Assembly: GCA_020025425.1 (NCBI GenBank)
Contig: JAHHSD010000001.1
Location: 1-64,000, forward strand
DNA length: 64,000 nt
Direction of reading: 5' to 3'
Source: Oscillospiraceae bacterium
Lineage (GTDB): Bacteria; Bacillota; Clostridia; Oscillospirales; Oscillospiraceae
Notes under the pieces: model-generated
Databases searched by the model: none
What the model saw: the letters and a program-made list of their open reading frames with translations, nothing else
What the model was told of the DNA's origin: nothing
Translations under genes and position numbers: made by a program
Shown: positions 17,535-25,658 of the stretch, piece by piece
Position numbering within the stretch: the stretch's first letter is position 1
Layout of the letters: every line of letters begins with the position of its first letter

Positions 17535-18281
17535 TTATCCACGCAGTCCATTGATCGTGGATTCGATCTCATCGGATGCCTGCATCAGCTTCAGCGCCAT
17601 TCCGTAGGCACGCTGAGATTCGATGACCTTGGTCAGCTCCTCGGCCAGGTCCACGTTGGAGGACTCCAGCTTGCCGCGGATCACGGTGCCTGTGCCGTTG
17701 CGCAGACCGCCGTTTTTCTCCTCCGCGGTAAATCTGGTCCCCTGCTGATGGCGCATTCCGTCATAGTTGATAAAGTCGAACACACCCACAGGCTGCTCCG
17801 CCTGGGCGTCCTCCACCTCGATCACGCTGCCGCTGGTGCCCAGCACCAGCCGTCCCTCGCCATCAGTGAGGTACCAGCCCTCGTCCACAACGGGAATACC
17901 GTTCTCGTCCACCTCGCCGGTGGGCCGCTCCAGACGGGCCACGCTGAAGGCGCCGTTTCTGGTATAGGAGATCTCACCGGTCTCCAGGTCAGCCAGGGCA
18001 AAGAAGCCGTCTCCGTTAATCATATAGTCCTGGGTCCGGCCGGTATCCTGTACGGCGCCGGTGTGGAAATCGGTGGCCGAGGCCAGCATGGCGCTGCCTA
18101 CGCCCACGCCCTGAGTCTCCCGCTCCACGGTCCGGACATCCTGGCACATCAGGGCCTTGAAGCGGCTCTTCTCCGCCTTGAAGCCGGATGTATTCACATT
18201 GGAGATGTTATTGCCGTGAATCCCCATGCGCATGTTCTGCTGCTGGGCCGCTGTGGACCCGATATAAAAAGACTGATCCAT
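17535..18281 (-). CDS. flgG: distal rod protein FlgG family
   Basis: A 248-residue member of the FlgE/F/G rod-hook family. It has the N-terminal rod motif (NNISNVNTSGFKAEKSRF), the NGDGFFAL core and the C-terminal LESSNVDLAEELTKVIESQ heptad helix. Two such proteins are encoded side by side; this one is second in transcription order. I assign FlgG rather than FlgF from order and the typical C-terminal pattern, but the two names could be swapped. It is exported by the flagellar apparatus without a cleaved signal. Confidence 0.85.
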   Translation of the reverse strand: MDQSFYIGSTAAQQQNMRMGIHGNNISNVNTSGFKAEKSRFKALMCQDVRTVERETQGVGVGSAMLASATDFHTGAVQDTGRTQDYMINGDGFFALADLETGEISYTRNGAFSVARLERPTGEVDENGIPVVDEGWYLTDGEGRLVLGTSGSVIEVEDAQAEQPVGVFDFINYDGMRHQQGTRFTAEEKNGGLRNGTGTVIRGKLESSNVDLAEELTKVIESQRAYGMALKLMQASDEIESTINGLRG

Positions 18282-18294
18282 GTTGTCTCTCTCC

Positions 18295-19044
18295 TTACAG
18301 GCGTCCGATGTCGTTGGTGGCCTTGGACATCAGCTGATCGTACATTTTAGAAAGCTGGGCCGCACTCTGAAGGGAGCGCTGCACCGAGATCATGTCGGTC
18401 ATCTGCTTGACAAGGTCCGTGTTGGACCGCTCCAGATATCCGTCCAGCACCTTGGGGGTCTGGTTAGGCTCCATCTGGCCGCCCCGGAAGAAGCCCTCCG
18501 GGGTGTGCTCCAGCGCCGCGGTATCCGTGGGGTTGAATACGCCCAGGCGGCCCAGCAGTCCGCCGTCCTTGTAGTAGATCCGGCCGGTTCCGTCGCCGTA
18601 CACCTTGTCGGTGCCCAGATAGATCTCCTGGTTGTCGGCGTTCAGCACACGCCCGTAGCCGGGCAGGCAGAGGTAGCCCTCATCGTCCAGGGAGAAGTTG
18701 CCCATGCGGGTGTAGACCCGCTCCCCATTCTCGTTCTGGATGGCAAAGAAGCCGTCTCCATTGATGGCAAAATCCAGGGGCAGCGCGGTGGGCTCCAGGG
18801 TGCCCTGGGTGTAGTCGGTATAGATCTGGCTGGTGGCACGGATGTAGCTCTGCCGGCCGATGGGCTCGCCCTTGCCGTCCTTATTGCCCACACGGTGATA
18901 GAGCACATCGTCGAATGTGGTAGCCGTATATTTCTCCTGCTTGAATCCGGCCGTTGAGACATTGACCATATTGTTGCCGATCACGTTCAAGTGCCGCTGG
19001 TTGGTCAGCATGCCGGAAGTTAAATTATAAAATCCTTTGAACAT
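18295..19044 (-). CDS. flgF: rod protein FlgF/FlgG family
   Basis: A 249-residue rod protein with MFKGFYNLTSGMLTNQRH at the start, NVIGNNMVNVSTAGFKQE, the INGDGFFAIQN core and a C-terminal LERSNTDLVKQMTDMISVQ helix. It lies directly after the sigma-28 gene, an arrangement seen in other Firmicutes where two FlgG-like genes follow sigD. AAGGAGG overlaps the fliA stop codon, so the two genes are translationally close. FlgF or FlgG cannot be told apart with certainty from sequence alone. Confidence 0.83.
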   Translation of the reverse strand: MFKGFYNLTSGMLTNQRHLNVIGNNMVNVSTAGFKQEKYTATTFDDVLYHRVGNKDGKGEPIGRQSYIRATSQIYTDYTQGTLEPTALPLDFAINGDGFFAIQNENGERVYTRMGNFSLDDEGYLCLPGYGRVLNADNQEIYLGTDKVYGDGTGRIYYKDGGLLGRLGVFNPTDTAALEHTPEGFFRGGQMEPNQTPKVLDGYLERSNTDLVKQMTDMISVQRSLQSAAQLSKMYDQLMSKATNDIGRL

Positions 19045-19061
19045 TTCCCAACGTTTCCTCC

Positions 19062-19883
19062 TTAAGGCTCTACTTGAATTTCTCCACTCAAATAGCTTTT
19101 CATGTAATCCTGTAATTTCTGTACCGCCCTGCTGTGGATCTGAGAGATGCGGGGCTGGCTCAGATCCATGATCTGGCCGATCTCCCGGAGCTTCAGATTT
19201 TTCTCATAATAGAGGGACAGGACGATCTGCTCGTTCTTTTGCAGGGATGCGATCCCCTGAGCCAGTGCGGCGCGCATCTCGTTTTCCTGGAGCGCCAGCT
19301 CCGGCTGCTCCTGGATGTTGCTGGGATAGGCCCCGCCGCCGCTCATGATCTCTTTATCCAGCATATCATTGAGGTCAAGTACCTTGGCCCGGGCGATGCA
19401 CTCCACATAGTTGCCGTACTGCACCTTTGTGATGCCAAGCCGCTGGATGATCTGCTCCTCCGAGGGGGTGTGCCCCAGCTCGCTGGTCAGCTCGTCCACG
19501 GCCCGGTCCACATCCTTGGACCGGCGGTAGAAGTAGCGGGGGAACCATTCCTGCTTCCGGGTCAGATCAATGATCTTTCCCCGGATCCGTTTGCTGACAT
19601 AGGTCTCAAATTTGCATTCCTGGGATACATTGTACCGCTCGATGGCTTCAAATACAGTCAGCAGGCACTCGTTGACGATATCGTCCAGCTGTGTGAAGCT
19701 GCTGTACACGCCGCGCAGCTGCATTGCAATATTCTTGATCAGGCCCTCGCATCGCAGGACGACTGTCCATTTGATGGACTCGTCTCCGGTCTCTTTATAC
19801 AGTGCAAGCAGTTCCTGGGTGTCCATTTCCGCAAGCTCTTTTGACGTGCACTCCAGTTTCTTCTCCGCACTCGTCTTTGACAT
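19062..19883 (-). CDS. fliA: flagellar sigma factor FliA/SigD (sigma-28)
   Basis: A 273-residue sigma-70 family factor of the FliA/SigD group. Region 2 includes QLDDIVNECLLTVFEAIERY and KFETYVSKRIRGKIID; region 3 contains the ELTSELGHTPSEEQI helix; region 4 ends with LREIGQIMDLSQPRISQIHS, the -35 recognition helix. It should drive the late class of motility genes, including flagellin and probably fliD and the che genes. Its place after flhA matches sigD in Bacillus, except that flhF and flhG are missing between them. No flgM anti-sigma gene is in the window. Confidence 0.95.
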   Translation of the reverse strand: MSKTSAEKKLECTSKELAEMDTQELLALYKETGDESIKWTVVLRCEGLIKNIAMQLRGVYSSFTQLDDIVNECLLTVFEAIERYNVSQECKFETYVSKRIRGKIIDLTRKQEWFPRYFYRRSKDVDRAVDELTSELGHTPSEEQIIQRLGITKVQYGNYVECIARAKVLDLNDMLDKEIMSGGGAYPSNIQEQPELALQENEMRAALAQGIASLQKNEQIVLSLYYEKNLKLREIGQIMDLSQPRISQIHSRAVQKLQDYMKSYLSGEIQVEP

Positions 19884-19913
19884 ACACCCACCGCCCTTTC
19901 CGTATCATCCGGT

Positions 19914-21992
19914 TTAACCTGTTTCGCCCAGCGTAATGTTTCCAATGGACTGGATCTGAACATCACTGGTGATTTCGTTAAAAGAGAGAACATACAAATT
20001 GGGATAGAACTGTGTAATCATTCGGCTGAAATATCCGCGGATCACCTGACTCATCAGCACAATCGGCGTCTGCGACAGATCGCTGAACTTCTTCATCTGC
20101 TCTGCCAACTGAGAGACGACCTGCTGCATGAGGTCCGCGCCCATCGCCAGATACACGCCCTGTTCGTTGCGTGTGATAGAGGCGATGATCCGCTTCTCGA
20201 TCTCCGCGTCCATGGTAACCACCCGAATCTGTCCGTCCTCGCAGAAGCGCCGCGTGATGGTGCGGGCCAGCGCGCCGCGGACCTGCTCCACCGCGTTGTC
20301 CACGTCCTTGCCCTGACCAAGCGCGTCGGCCAGGGTCTCCAGGATGGTGCCCAGGTCCCGGATGGGTACGCCCTCCTTCAGCAGGGCGCGCAGCACCTTC
20401 TCCAGCAGAGCATAGGACACGATGCTGGGGATGGTCTCCTCCACCAGCTCAGGCTCGGTGGTTTTCAGGTTCTCTACCAGCTGAATGGTCTGAGCCCGGT
20501 TCAGCAGCTCATAGGCGTGGTGCTGAACGGTCTCTGACAGGTGGGTAAGCATAACAGACAGGGGATCGATGACGTTGTAGCCATAGATTTCCGCCATCTC
20601 CTTGTTCTCCGGCAGAATCCACTTGGAGGGGATGCCGTAGGCCGGCTCGATGGTTTCAATGCCGTCCACTTGGCCCAGCGGATCGCTGGGCTCCAGGGCC
20701 AGGTAATAATCCACCAGGATCTCGCCCCGGGCAACCTCTTCCCCTCGAATGCGGATCACATACTGATTGGTCCCCAGGGACGCCGCATCATGCAGTCGGA
20801 TCGAGGGGAACACGAAGCCCATTTCCTGGGCATACTGCCTGCGGAAGATCACGATACGGCTGATCAGCTTTCCTCCGTGGCCCTCATCCACCAGAGGGAT
20901 GAGGCTGTATCCAAACTCCATCTCGATGGGGTCCACCGTCAGGAGGGAATAGACATTGTTGATATCCTTGTAGTAGTCGGTCTCGCTGGCTGCGGGTTCC
21001 TCCACCTGAGGTTCTTCCATCTCCGGGACCGCTTCCTGCTCCTCCTTCATCTTTCGGCTGATGGTGAGACCGGCGCCCAAAAGAAGCGCACCGCCTACCA
21101 CCAGGGCCAGATGGGGTGTTCTGGGAATTGCGGCCAGGAACAGCAGCACCACACCGGTGGCCATAATGGCTCTGGGCTGGGCCTTGAACTGTCCCACCAC
21201 ATCCTGGTTCAGGCTCCCCTCGGAGACGGACCGGGTTACGATCATGCCCGTTGCCGTGGAGATCATCAGTGCCGGCAGCTGGGAGACCAGGCCGTCACCG
21301 ATGGTGACAATGGAATACCGCTGGAGCGTATCGGCAAAGCTGCCGCCGCCCATCACAACACCGATGAGCACGCCGCCCACAAAGTTGATCATGGTAATGA
21401 GCAGGGACATCACGGCGTCGCCCTTGACGATCTTGGTGGCACCGTCCATGGCGCCGTAGAAGTCGGCCTCCCGCTGGATCTTGCTGCGGCGCTTCCGGGC
21501 CTCCTGCTCGTCAATCAGTCCGGAGGACAGATCGGCGTCAATGGCCATCTGCTTGCCGGGCATGGCGTCCAGGGTAAATCTTGCCGCCACCTCGGCCACG
21601 CGCTCGGCGCCCTTGGTGATGACGATAAACTGCACCAGCACGATGATCAGGAAGATCACCACGCCGATGACCACGTTGCCGCCGGTGATCAGCAGGCCGA
21701 AGTTCTGAATGACCTCGCCGGCGTAGCCGCTGCGCAGGATCATTCGGGTACTGGAGACGTTCAGTCCCAGTCGGAATAGGGTCGTTATGAGCAAAAGCGA
21801 GGGGAAAATGGAAAATTCCAGGGTCTCCTTGATGTTCATGGTGATCATCAGGATCATAATGGACAGGCCGATGTTGATAATCAGCAAAATGTCCAGCAGC
21901 TGGGTAGGCAATGGGATGATCAGGAACAGAACGATGACCACCACGCCCAGAGTTATTGCATTGTTGAAGGCAGAAGTCAGAAATCGCCTCAT
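19914..21992 (-). CDS. flhA: flagellar export gate protein FlhA
   Basis: A 692-residue FlhA. The N-terminal half has about eight membrane helices with the conserved FHIPEP-type cytoplasmic loop (RFTLDAMPGKQMAID). The C-terminal half is the soluble ring domain (about 340-692) that docks chaperone-cargo complexes. Length and order are normal. In many Firmicutes flhA is followed by flhF and flhG; here the sigma-28 gene comes next after 30 bases, with no remnant of either gene. Confidence 0.97.
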   Translation of the reverse strand: MRRFLTSAFNNAITLGVVVIVLFLIIPLPTQLLDILLIINIGLSIMILMITMNIKETLEFSIFPSLLLITTLFRLGLNVSSTRMILRSGYAGEVIQNFGLLITGGNVVIGVVIFLIIVLVQFIVITKGAERVAEVAARFTLDAMPGKQMAIDADLSSGLIDEQEARKRRSKIQREADFYGAMDGATKIVKGDAVMSLLITMINFVGGVLIGVVMGGGSFADTLQRYSIVTIGDGLVSQLPALMISTATGMIVTRSVSEGSLNQDVVGQFKAQPRAIMATGVVLLFLAAIPRTPHLALVVGGALLLGAGLTISRKMKEEQEAVPEMEEPQVEEPAASETDYYKDINNVYSLLTVDPIEMEFGYSLIPLVDEGHGGKLISRIVIFRRQYAQEMGFVFPSIRLHDAASLGTNQYVIRIRGEEVARGEILVDYYLALEPSDPLGQVDGIETIEPAYGIPSKWILPENKEMAEIYGYNVIDPLSVMLTHLSETVQHHAYELLNRAQTIQLVENLKTTEPELVEETIPSIVSYALLEKVLRALLKEGVPIRDLGTILETLADALGQGKDVDNAVEQVRGALARTITRRFCEDGQIRVVTMDAEIEKRIIASITRNEQGVYLAMGADLMQQVVSQLAEQMKKFSDLSQTPIVLMSQVIRGYFSRMITQFYPNLYVLSFNEITSDVQIQSIGNITLGETG

Positions 21993-22042
21993 ACTGTTCT
22001 CTTAATCCTCCTGTCAGGCCGCGTAACATACAGTTCTCAGTG

Positions 22043-23110
22043 CTATGATTGGATCTGCTGATCCAGCTTGATAATGTGGATCAGGATTTCCGCCACAGCC
22101 CCATAGAGCTCGGGCGGGATCTCCTGGTTCAATTCGGTGGTGGCGTAGAGGCTCCGGGCCAGCGGTACATTTTCAATGACCGTCACCTGATGCTCCTCTG
22201 CCACGCGGACGATCCGCAGGGCCAGCTCATCCTGTCCCTTCGCCAGCACCACCGGCGCGTTGTCCTGATCCGGACGGTAGCGCAGGGCCACGGCAAAGTG
22301 GGTGGGGTTTCGGATGACCACATCGGCCTGGGGCACGCTCTGCATCATGCGCTGCTGTGCCATCCGCCGCTGGGCCTCCTTGATCTTGCCCTTGATCTGG
22401 GGATCGCCTTCTACCTGCTTGTACTCCTCTTTGATTTCCTGCTTGCTCATGCGCATCTGCCGCTCGAACTCCCACCACTGGTAGAGATAATCGAAGCCGG
22501 CCAGGGCCACAAAGGCCATGAGCACACGCATTGCCATGGACGTACCCACATCGTTGATGTACCCGGCCGCGGCCGGGACGTCCACATAGAGGTAGCCCAC
22601 GCTTTTTTCCAGCATCTCCTTCAGGCTCAGGTAGATAATGACCATCAGGAGCGTGATTTTTAGGATGCCCTTCAGGGCGTCCACGATACTTTTCAAGGAA
22701 AACAGACGCTTAAAGCCCTGGATCGGGTTGATCTTGCTGAACTTGGGTCTCAGCAATTCCCCGCTGACCAGCAGCCTGGTCTGGGCGAAGGTCGCCACGG
22801 CGGCACAGACCGCCGTCGCCAGAGGAATCAGGCCGGCCTTCAGCAGCGCAAGCACCGACTGATGGCTCAGACTTTTCACGCCCACGTCCCCGCCCAGGAG
22901 CAGCTCGGGCTGCCCGCAGGTGTCCAGGGTATTGATCACGATGCTTCCCAGGTCCGACACGATGTTCTTCCCCAGCAGCATCAGAGCAAACAGGGATGCG
23001 GCCAGTGTGACCACGGAGACCACATCCTGGCTCAGAAGGACATTACCTTTCTTTCGTTCGTCCTGCCGTTTTTTCGGTGTTGCTTTTTCGGTTTTTGAAC
23101 CATCCGCCAA
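22043..23110 (-). CDS. flhB: flagellar export switch protein FlhB
   Basis: A 355-residue FlhB with four membrane helices and a cytoplasmic C-terminal domain. The autocleavage motif NPTH is at residues 268-271 (VIRNPTHFAVALRY), so the protein should cut itself and switch export from rod/hook to filament substrates. The start appears to be a TTG at 23110 preceded by a G-rich ribosome site. A second, truncated FlhB-like gene (52249-52659) lies elsewhere in the window. Confidence 0.96.
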   Translation of the reverse strand: MADGSKTEKATPKKRQDERKKGNVLLSQDVVSVVTLAASLFALMLLGKNIVSDLGSIVINTLDTCGQPELLLGGDVGVKSLSHQSVLALLKAGLIPLATAVCAAVATFAQTRLLVSGELLRPKFSKINPIQGFKRLFSLKSIVDALKGILKITLLMVIIYLSLKEMLEKSVGYLYVDVPAAAGYINDVGTSMAMRVLMAFVALAGFDYLYQWWEFERQMRMSKQEIKEEYKQVEGDPQIKGKIKEAQRRMAQQRMMQSVPQADVVIRNPTHFAVALRYRPDQDNAPVVLAKGQDELALRIVRVAEEHQVTVIENVPLARSLYATTELNQEIPPELYGAVAEILIHIIKLDQQIQS

Positions 23111-23139
23111 GGTCTTGTCCCCCCAGTCCTAGGAAGCGG

Positions 23140-23907
23140 TTATGTGCCCAGAAGGGCCAGCACCTGCTCCAGACTGTTCAGCATCCTGACCTCCATCGAG
23201 AGCAGAAACTCGCTGAATGGCGCGATCATCACAAACAGGATCACCAGTCCGATCAGGACCTTCAGCTCGATATTGATGGAAAACACGTTGATCTGCGGGA
23301 TGACCTTCATCAGGATACCCATGCCCAGCTGTCCGATCAGCTCCGCCGCCAGGATGGGCATAGCCAGCTTGATTCCCAGCAGGATGGTCTCAACAAATAA
23401 GCTGAGCATGGCCTGGATGGCCGTATCGCCGAGTCCGGCTGCACCATAGGGGACGATCTGTCCCGAGCTGAGCATGATGCGCAGCAGGGTGTGGTGTCCG
23501 TTCCCCGCAAAAAAGAGCAGGAGGAGCAGGACATTCAGCAGCTCGCCCGTCACAGACATGTTGCCCTGGGAACCGGAATCGTAGATCTGGTTCATGGTCA
23601 TGCCCATCTGTGTGTCCACAATCAGACCAGCCAGATGTGGAATTTGCAAGAAAAAATGGAGCACCATTCCGAGGAAAAACCCGATCAGAAGCTCCATCAG
23701 AATCCGCATCGCAAAAACGGGTATCTTTGTCGGAACAGCCACGCTCTGCTGTGCCACTGACGAGTAAACAAAGACAGACAGGATCAGGATAAGACCGCTT
23801 CGGAAAACCCCGGGCAGGTTCCGCCGTCCCAGGATCGGATTGAACAGCACAAAGCCGCTCATCCGGGCCCCGATGTAGAGGAACAGTGTCAAATCAGTCC
23901 AGTTCAT
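23140..23907 (-). CDS. fliR: flagellar export protein FliR
   Basis: A 255-residue FliR with about six membrane helices and the LIVDTQMGMTMNQIYDSG segment typical of the family. I chose the ATG at 23907, where AGAGG lies 7 bases upstream and the first residues (MNWTDLTLFLYIGARMSGF) match FliR N-termini; the frame upstream is not conserved. It is separate from flhB, unlike the FliR-FlhB fusions of some Clostridia. Confidence 0.95.
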   Translation of the reverse strand: MNWTDLTLFLYIGARMSGFVLFNPILGRRNLPGVFRSGLILILSVFVYSSVAQQSVAVPTKIPVFAMRILMELLIGFFLGMVLHFFLQIPHLAGLIVDTQMGMTMNQIYDSGSQGNMSVTGELLNVLLLLLFFAGNGHHTLLRIMLSSGQIVPYGAAGLGDTAIQAMLSLFVETILLGIKLAMPILAAELIGQLGMGILMKVIPQINVFSINIELKVLIGLVILFVMIAPFSEFLLSMEVRMLNSLEQVLALLGT

Positions 23908-23917
23908 GGTCCGACCT

Positions 23918-24178
23918 CTACATGCTGAATGCGGCGAAAATGGTTCGGAGATAGTCCTGCAAGGTGGTGAGCATCCAGTCTCCGCCAAAGAGGAGAACCA
24001 CCACCACCACCACCAGCTTCAGGATGAAGCCTATGGTCTGCTCATGGATCTGGGTCACGGCCTGAAACACGGCCACGACCACACCCACAAGCATACTCAG
24101 GGCCAGGACCGGACCGCCCAGCTTCAAAGCGATGCCGACGCCTTCCCGCAGAAGATCTGAAATCATTTCCGTACTCAT
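23918..24178 (-). CDS. fliQ: flagellar export protein FliQ
   Basis: An 86-residue FliQ with two membrane helices joined by a short polar loop (FQAVTQIHEQTIGFILK), the normal size and layout. With FliP and FliR it forms the export channel. It lies 10 bases before fliR and 18 bases after fliP. Confidence 0.95.
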   Translation of the reverse strand: MSTEMISDLLREGVGIALKLGGPVLALSMLVGVVVAVFQAVTQIHEQTIGFILKLVVVVVVLLFGGDWMLTTLQDYLRTIFAAFSM

Positions 24179-24196
24179 TTATTCCAGCCCTCCCCG

Positions 24197-24877
24197 TCAG
24201 TAAAAGCCTTTGATCAGGTTGGAGAACAGAAGCTCCCAACCGTTGACCGATACAAAGAGCAGCAGCTTGAAGGGCATGGAAATCATGGACGGCGGCAGCA
24301 TGATCATACCCATTGCCATCAGGGTGGACGAGACGACAATGTCTATGAGCATAAAGGGGATGAAGAGCAGCAGACCGATCATAAATGCCTTCTGCAGCTC
24401 ACAGGTCATAAAGGATGGCACGATGATCCGCATAGGCAGACCCATGACCTCCGCCTTCTCCGCCTCATCCGAGAGAGGCACCTTGGCCAGATCGCAGAAC
24501 ATGCGCAGTGTATTCGGCTTGGTATTGCGAAGCATGAATTCCTTCAAGGGAACCTCCGCCCGTTCAATGAATGCCTCCTGGGAAATTTCCTCGTTCACAT
24601 AGGGTTCGTAGGCATTCACCCGGATCTGGTCGATGACCGGGCCCATCGTGAACAGGGTCAGGAACAGCGCCAGGCCGATCAGAACAATATTGGGTGGTGA
24701 TTGCTGGGTGCCCAGTGCCGAGCGCAGAAAGGAAAACGAGACCACATATCTGGTAAATGAGGTCATCATCACAAGCAGCGAGGGCAGGAGCATGATCACT
24801 GTTGTTAAAAAGAGGATTTCCAGTGTCGTTACGCTGTCCCCATTGACGTTGATTAAGCTGCCCATGATGTTGCTCAC
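24197..24877 (-). CDS. fliP: flagellar export protein FliP
   Basis: A 226-residue FliP with four membrane helices. Conserved pieces include SFTRYVVSFSFLRSALGTQ and GLLLFIPFMLIDIVVSS. There is no obvious cleaved signal peptide. The GTG at 24877 overlaps the fliO stop (GTGA), which supports coupled translation; an ATG four codons later is the alternative start. Confidence 0.95.
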   Translation of the reverse strand: MSNIMGSLINVNGDSVTTLEILFLTTVIMLLPSLLVMMTSFTRYVVSFSFLRSALGTQQSPPNIVLIGLALFLTLFTMGPVIDQIRVNAYEPYVNEEISQEAFIERAEVPLKEFMLRNTKPNTLRMFCDLAKVPLSDEAEKAEVMGLPMRIIVPSFMTCELQKAFMIGLLLFIPFMLIDIVVSSTLMAMGMIMLPPSMISMPFKLLLFVSVNGWELLFSNLIKGFY

Positions 24878-25245
24878 CTCTGTTTCCTGCGTGTCTCGAT
24901 CTGTGCCAGAACCTCGGCAAATTTATTGCTCTGCCGGGGCTCGTCTCCCCTGTTTTCCCGGGCCTGCCAGGCCTCGATATCCTCCCGGGTCAGCTCCGCC
25001 AGGTTGGAGATCCCACCCGAGGAGAGTCCCAGCAGAAAATATCGTCCGGCAATATCCGCTACGACCAGTCTCTGATCCCGGCCCACTGTGATCTGCGCCA
25101 GGATCTTCATCTGGAGATTCTGACCGCTCTGTCGGATGATCCCGGGGCCTCCCCGGGTCCCCATATATCGGGTGACCCAGTAGGCAAGTCCCAAAATCAC
25201 GACAACGATCAGGATATATTGCAGCAAAGCCCCCAAAGGGCCCAT
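24874..25245 (-). CDS. fliO: flagellar export assembly protein FliO
   Basis: A 123-residue FliO: one membrane helix (about residues 7-27), then a small cytoplasmic domain with the family-like ILAQITVGRDQRLVVADIAG stretch. FliO helps assemble the FliP ring. It overlaps fliP by 4 bases and cheY by 1 base. Sequence conservation is low across the family, but position and layout make the call secure. Confidence 0.88.
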   Translation of the reverse strand: MGPLGALLQYILIVVVILGLAYWVTRYMGTRGGPGIIRQSGQNLQMKILAQITVGRDQRLVVADIAGRYFLLGLSSGGISNLAELTREDIEAWQARENRGDEPRQSNKFAEVLAQIETRRKQR

Positions 25246-25613
25246 CAGGCTCCTCCCAGGATAGAGTCCACAGTCTTGAGGATACGCTCAGGCTTGAAGG
25301 GCTTCACAACGAAATCCTTTGCGCCGGAGCGGACAGCCTCCATAACCATGCTCTCCTGACCCATGGCGGAGCACATGATCACGTTTGCATTGGCGTTCTT
25401 GGCGCGGATCGTCTTCAGGGCCTCCAGGCCGTCCATGTTGGGCATCGTGATGTCCAGGATCACCAGATCGGGATTCAGCTCGTTGTACTTCTCCACGGCG
25501 TCAGCACCATCCACTGCCTCGTGGACATCCGTATAGCCGCCCTGACCCAGGGCGTTCTTCAGCATCATGCGCATAAAGGCGGCGTCATCGGCCAGCAGAA
25601 TTCTCTTAGACAT
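25245..25613 (-). CDS. cheY: chemotaxis response regulator CheY
   Basis: A 122-residue CheY. Residues near the start (RILLADDAAFMRMML) match Bacillus CheY closely. The acceptor is D54 in ILDITMPNMDG, followed by the serine in CSAMG and the lysine in VVKPF. I use the ATG at 25613, which aligns with family starts; an ATG two codons earlier is possible. It sits between fliY and fliO, the conserved Firmicute place for the motor-binding CheY. Confidence 0.95.
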   Translation of the reverse strand: MSKRILLADDAAFMRMMLKNALGQGGYTDVHEAVDGADAVEKYNELNPDLVILDITMPNMDGLEALKTIRAKNANANVIMCSAMGQESMVMEAVRSGAKDFVVKPFKPERILKTVDSILGGA

Positions 25614-25658
25614 TGTCATACCATCCTTTTGTCTTAAATTATTTTCAGAAGATGTCTT

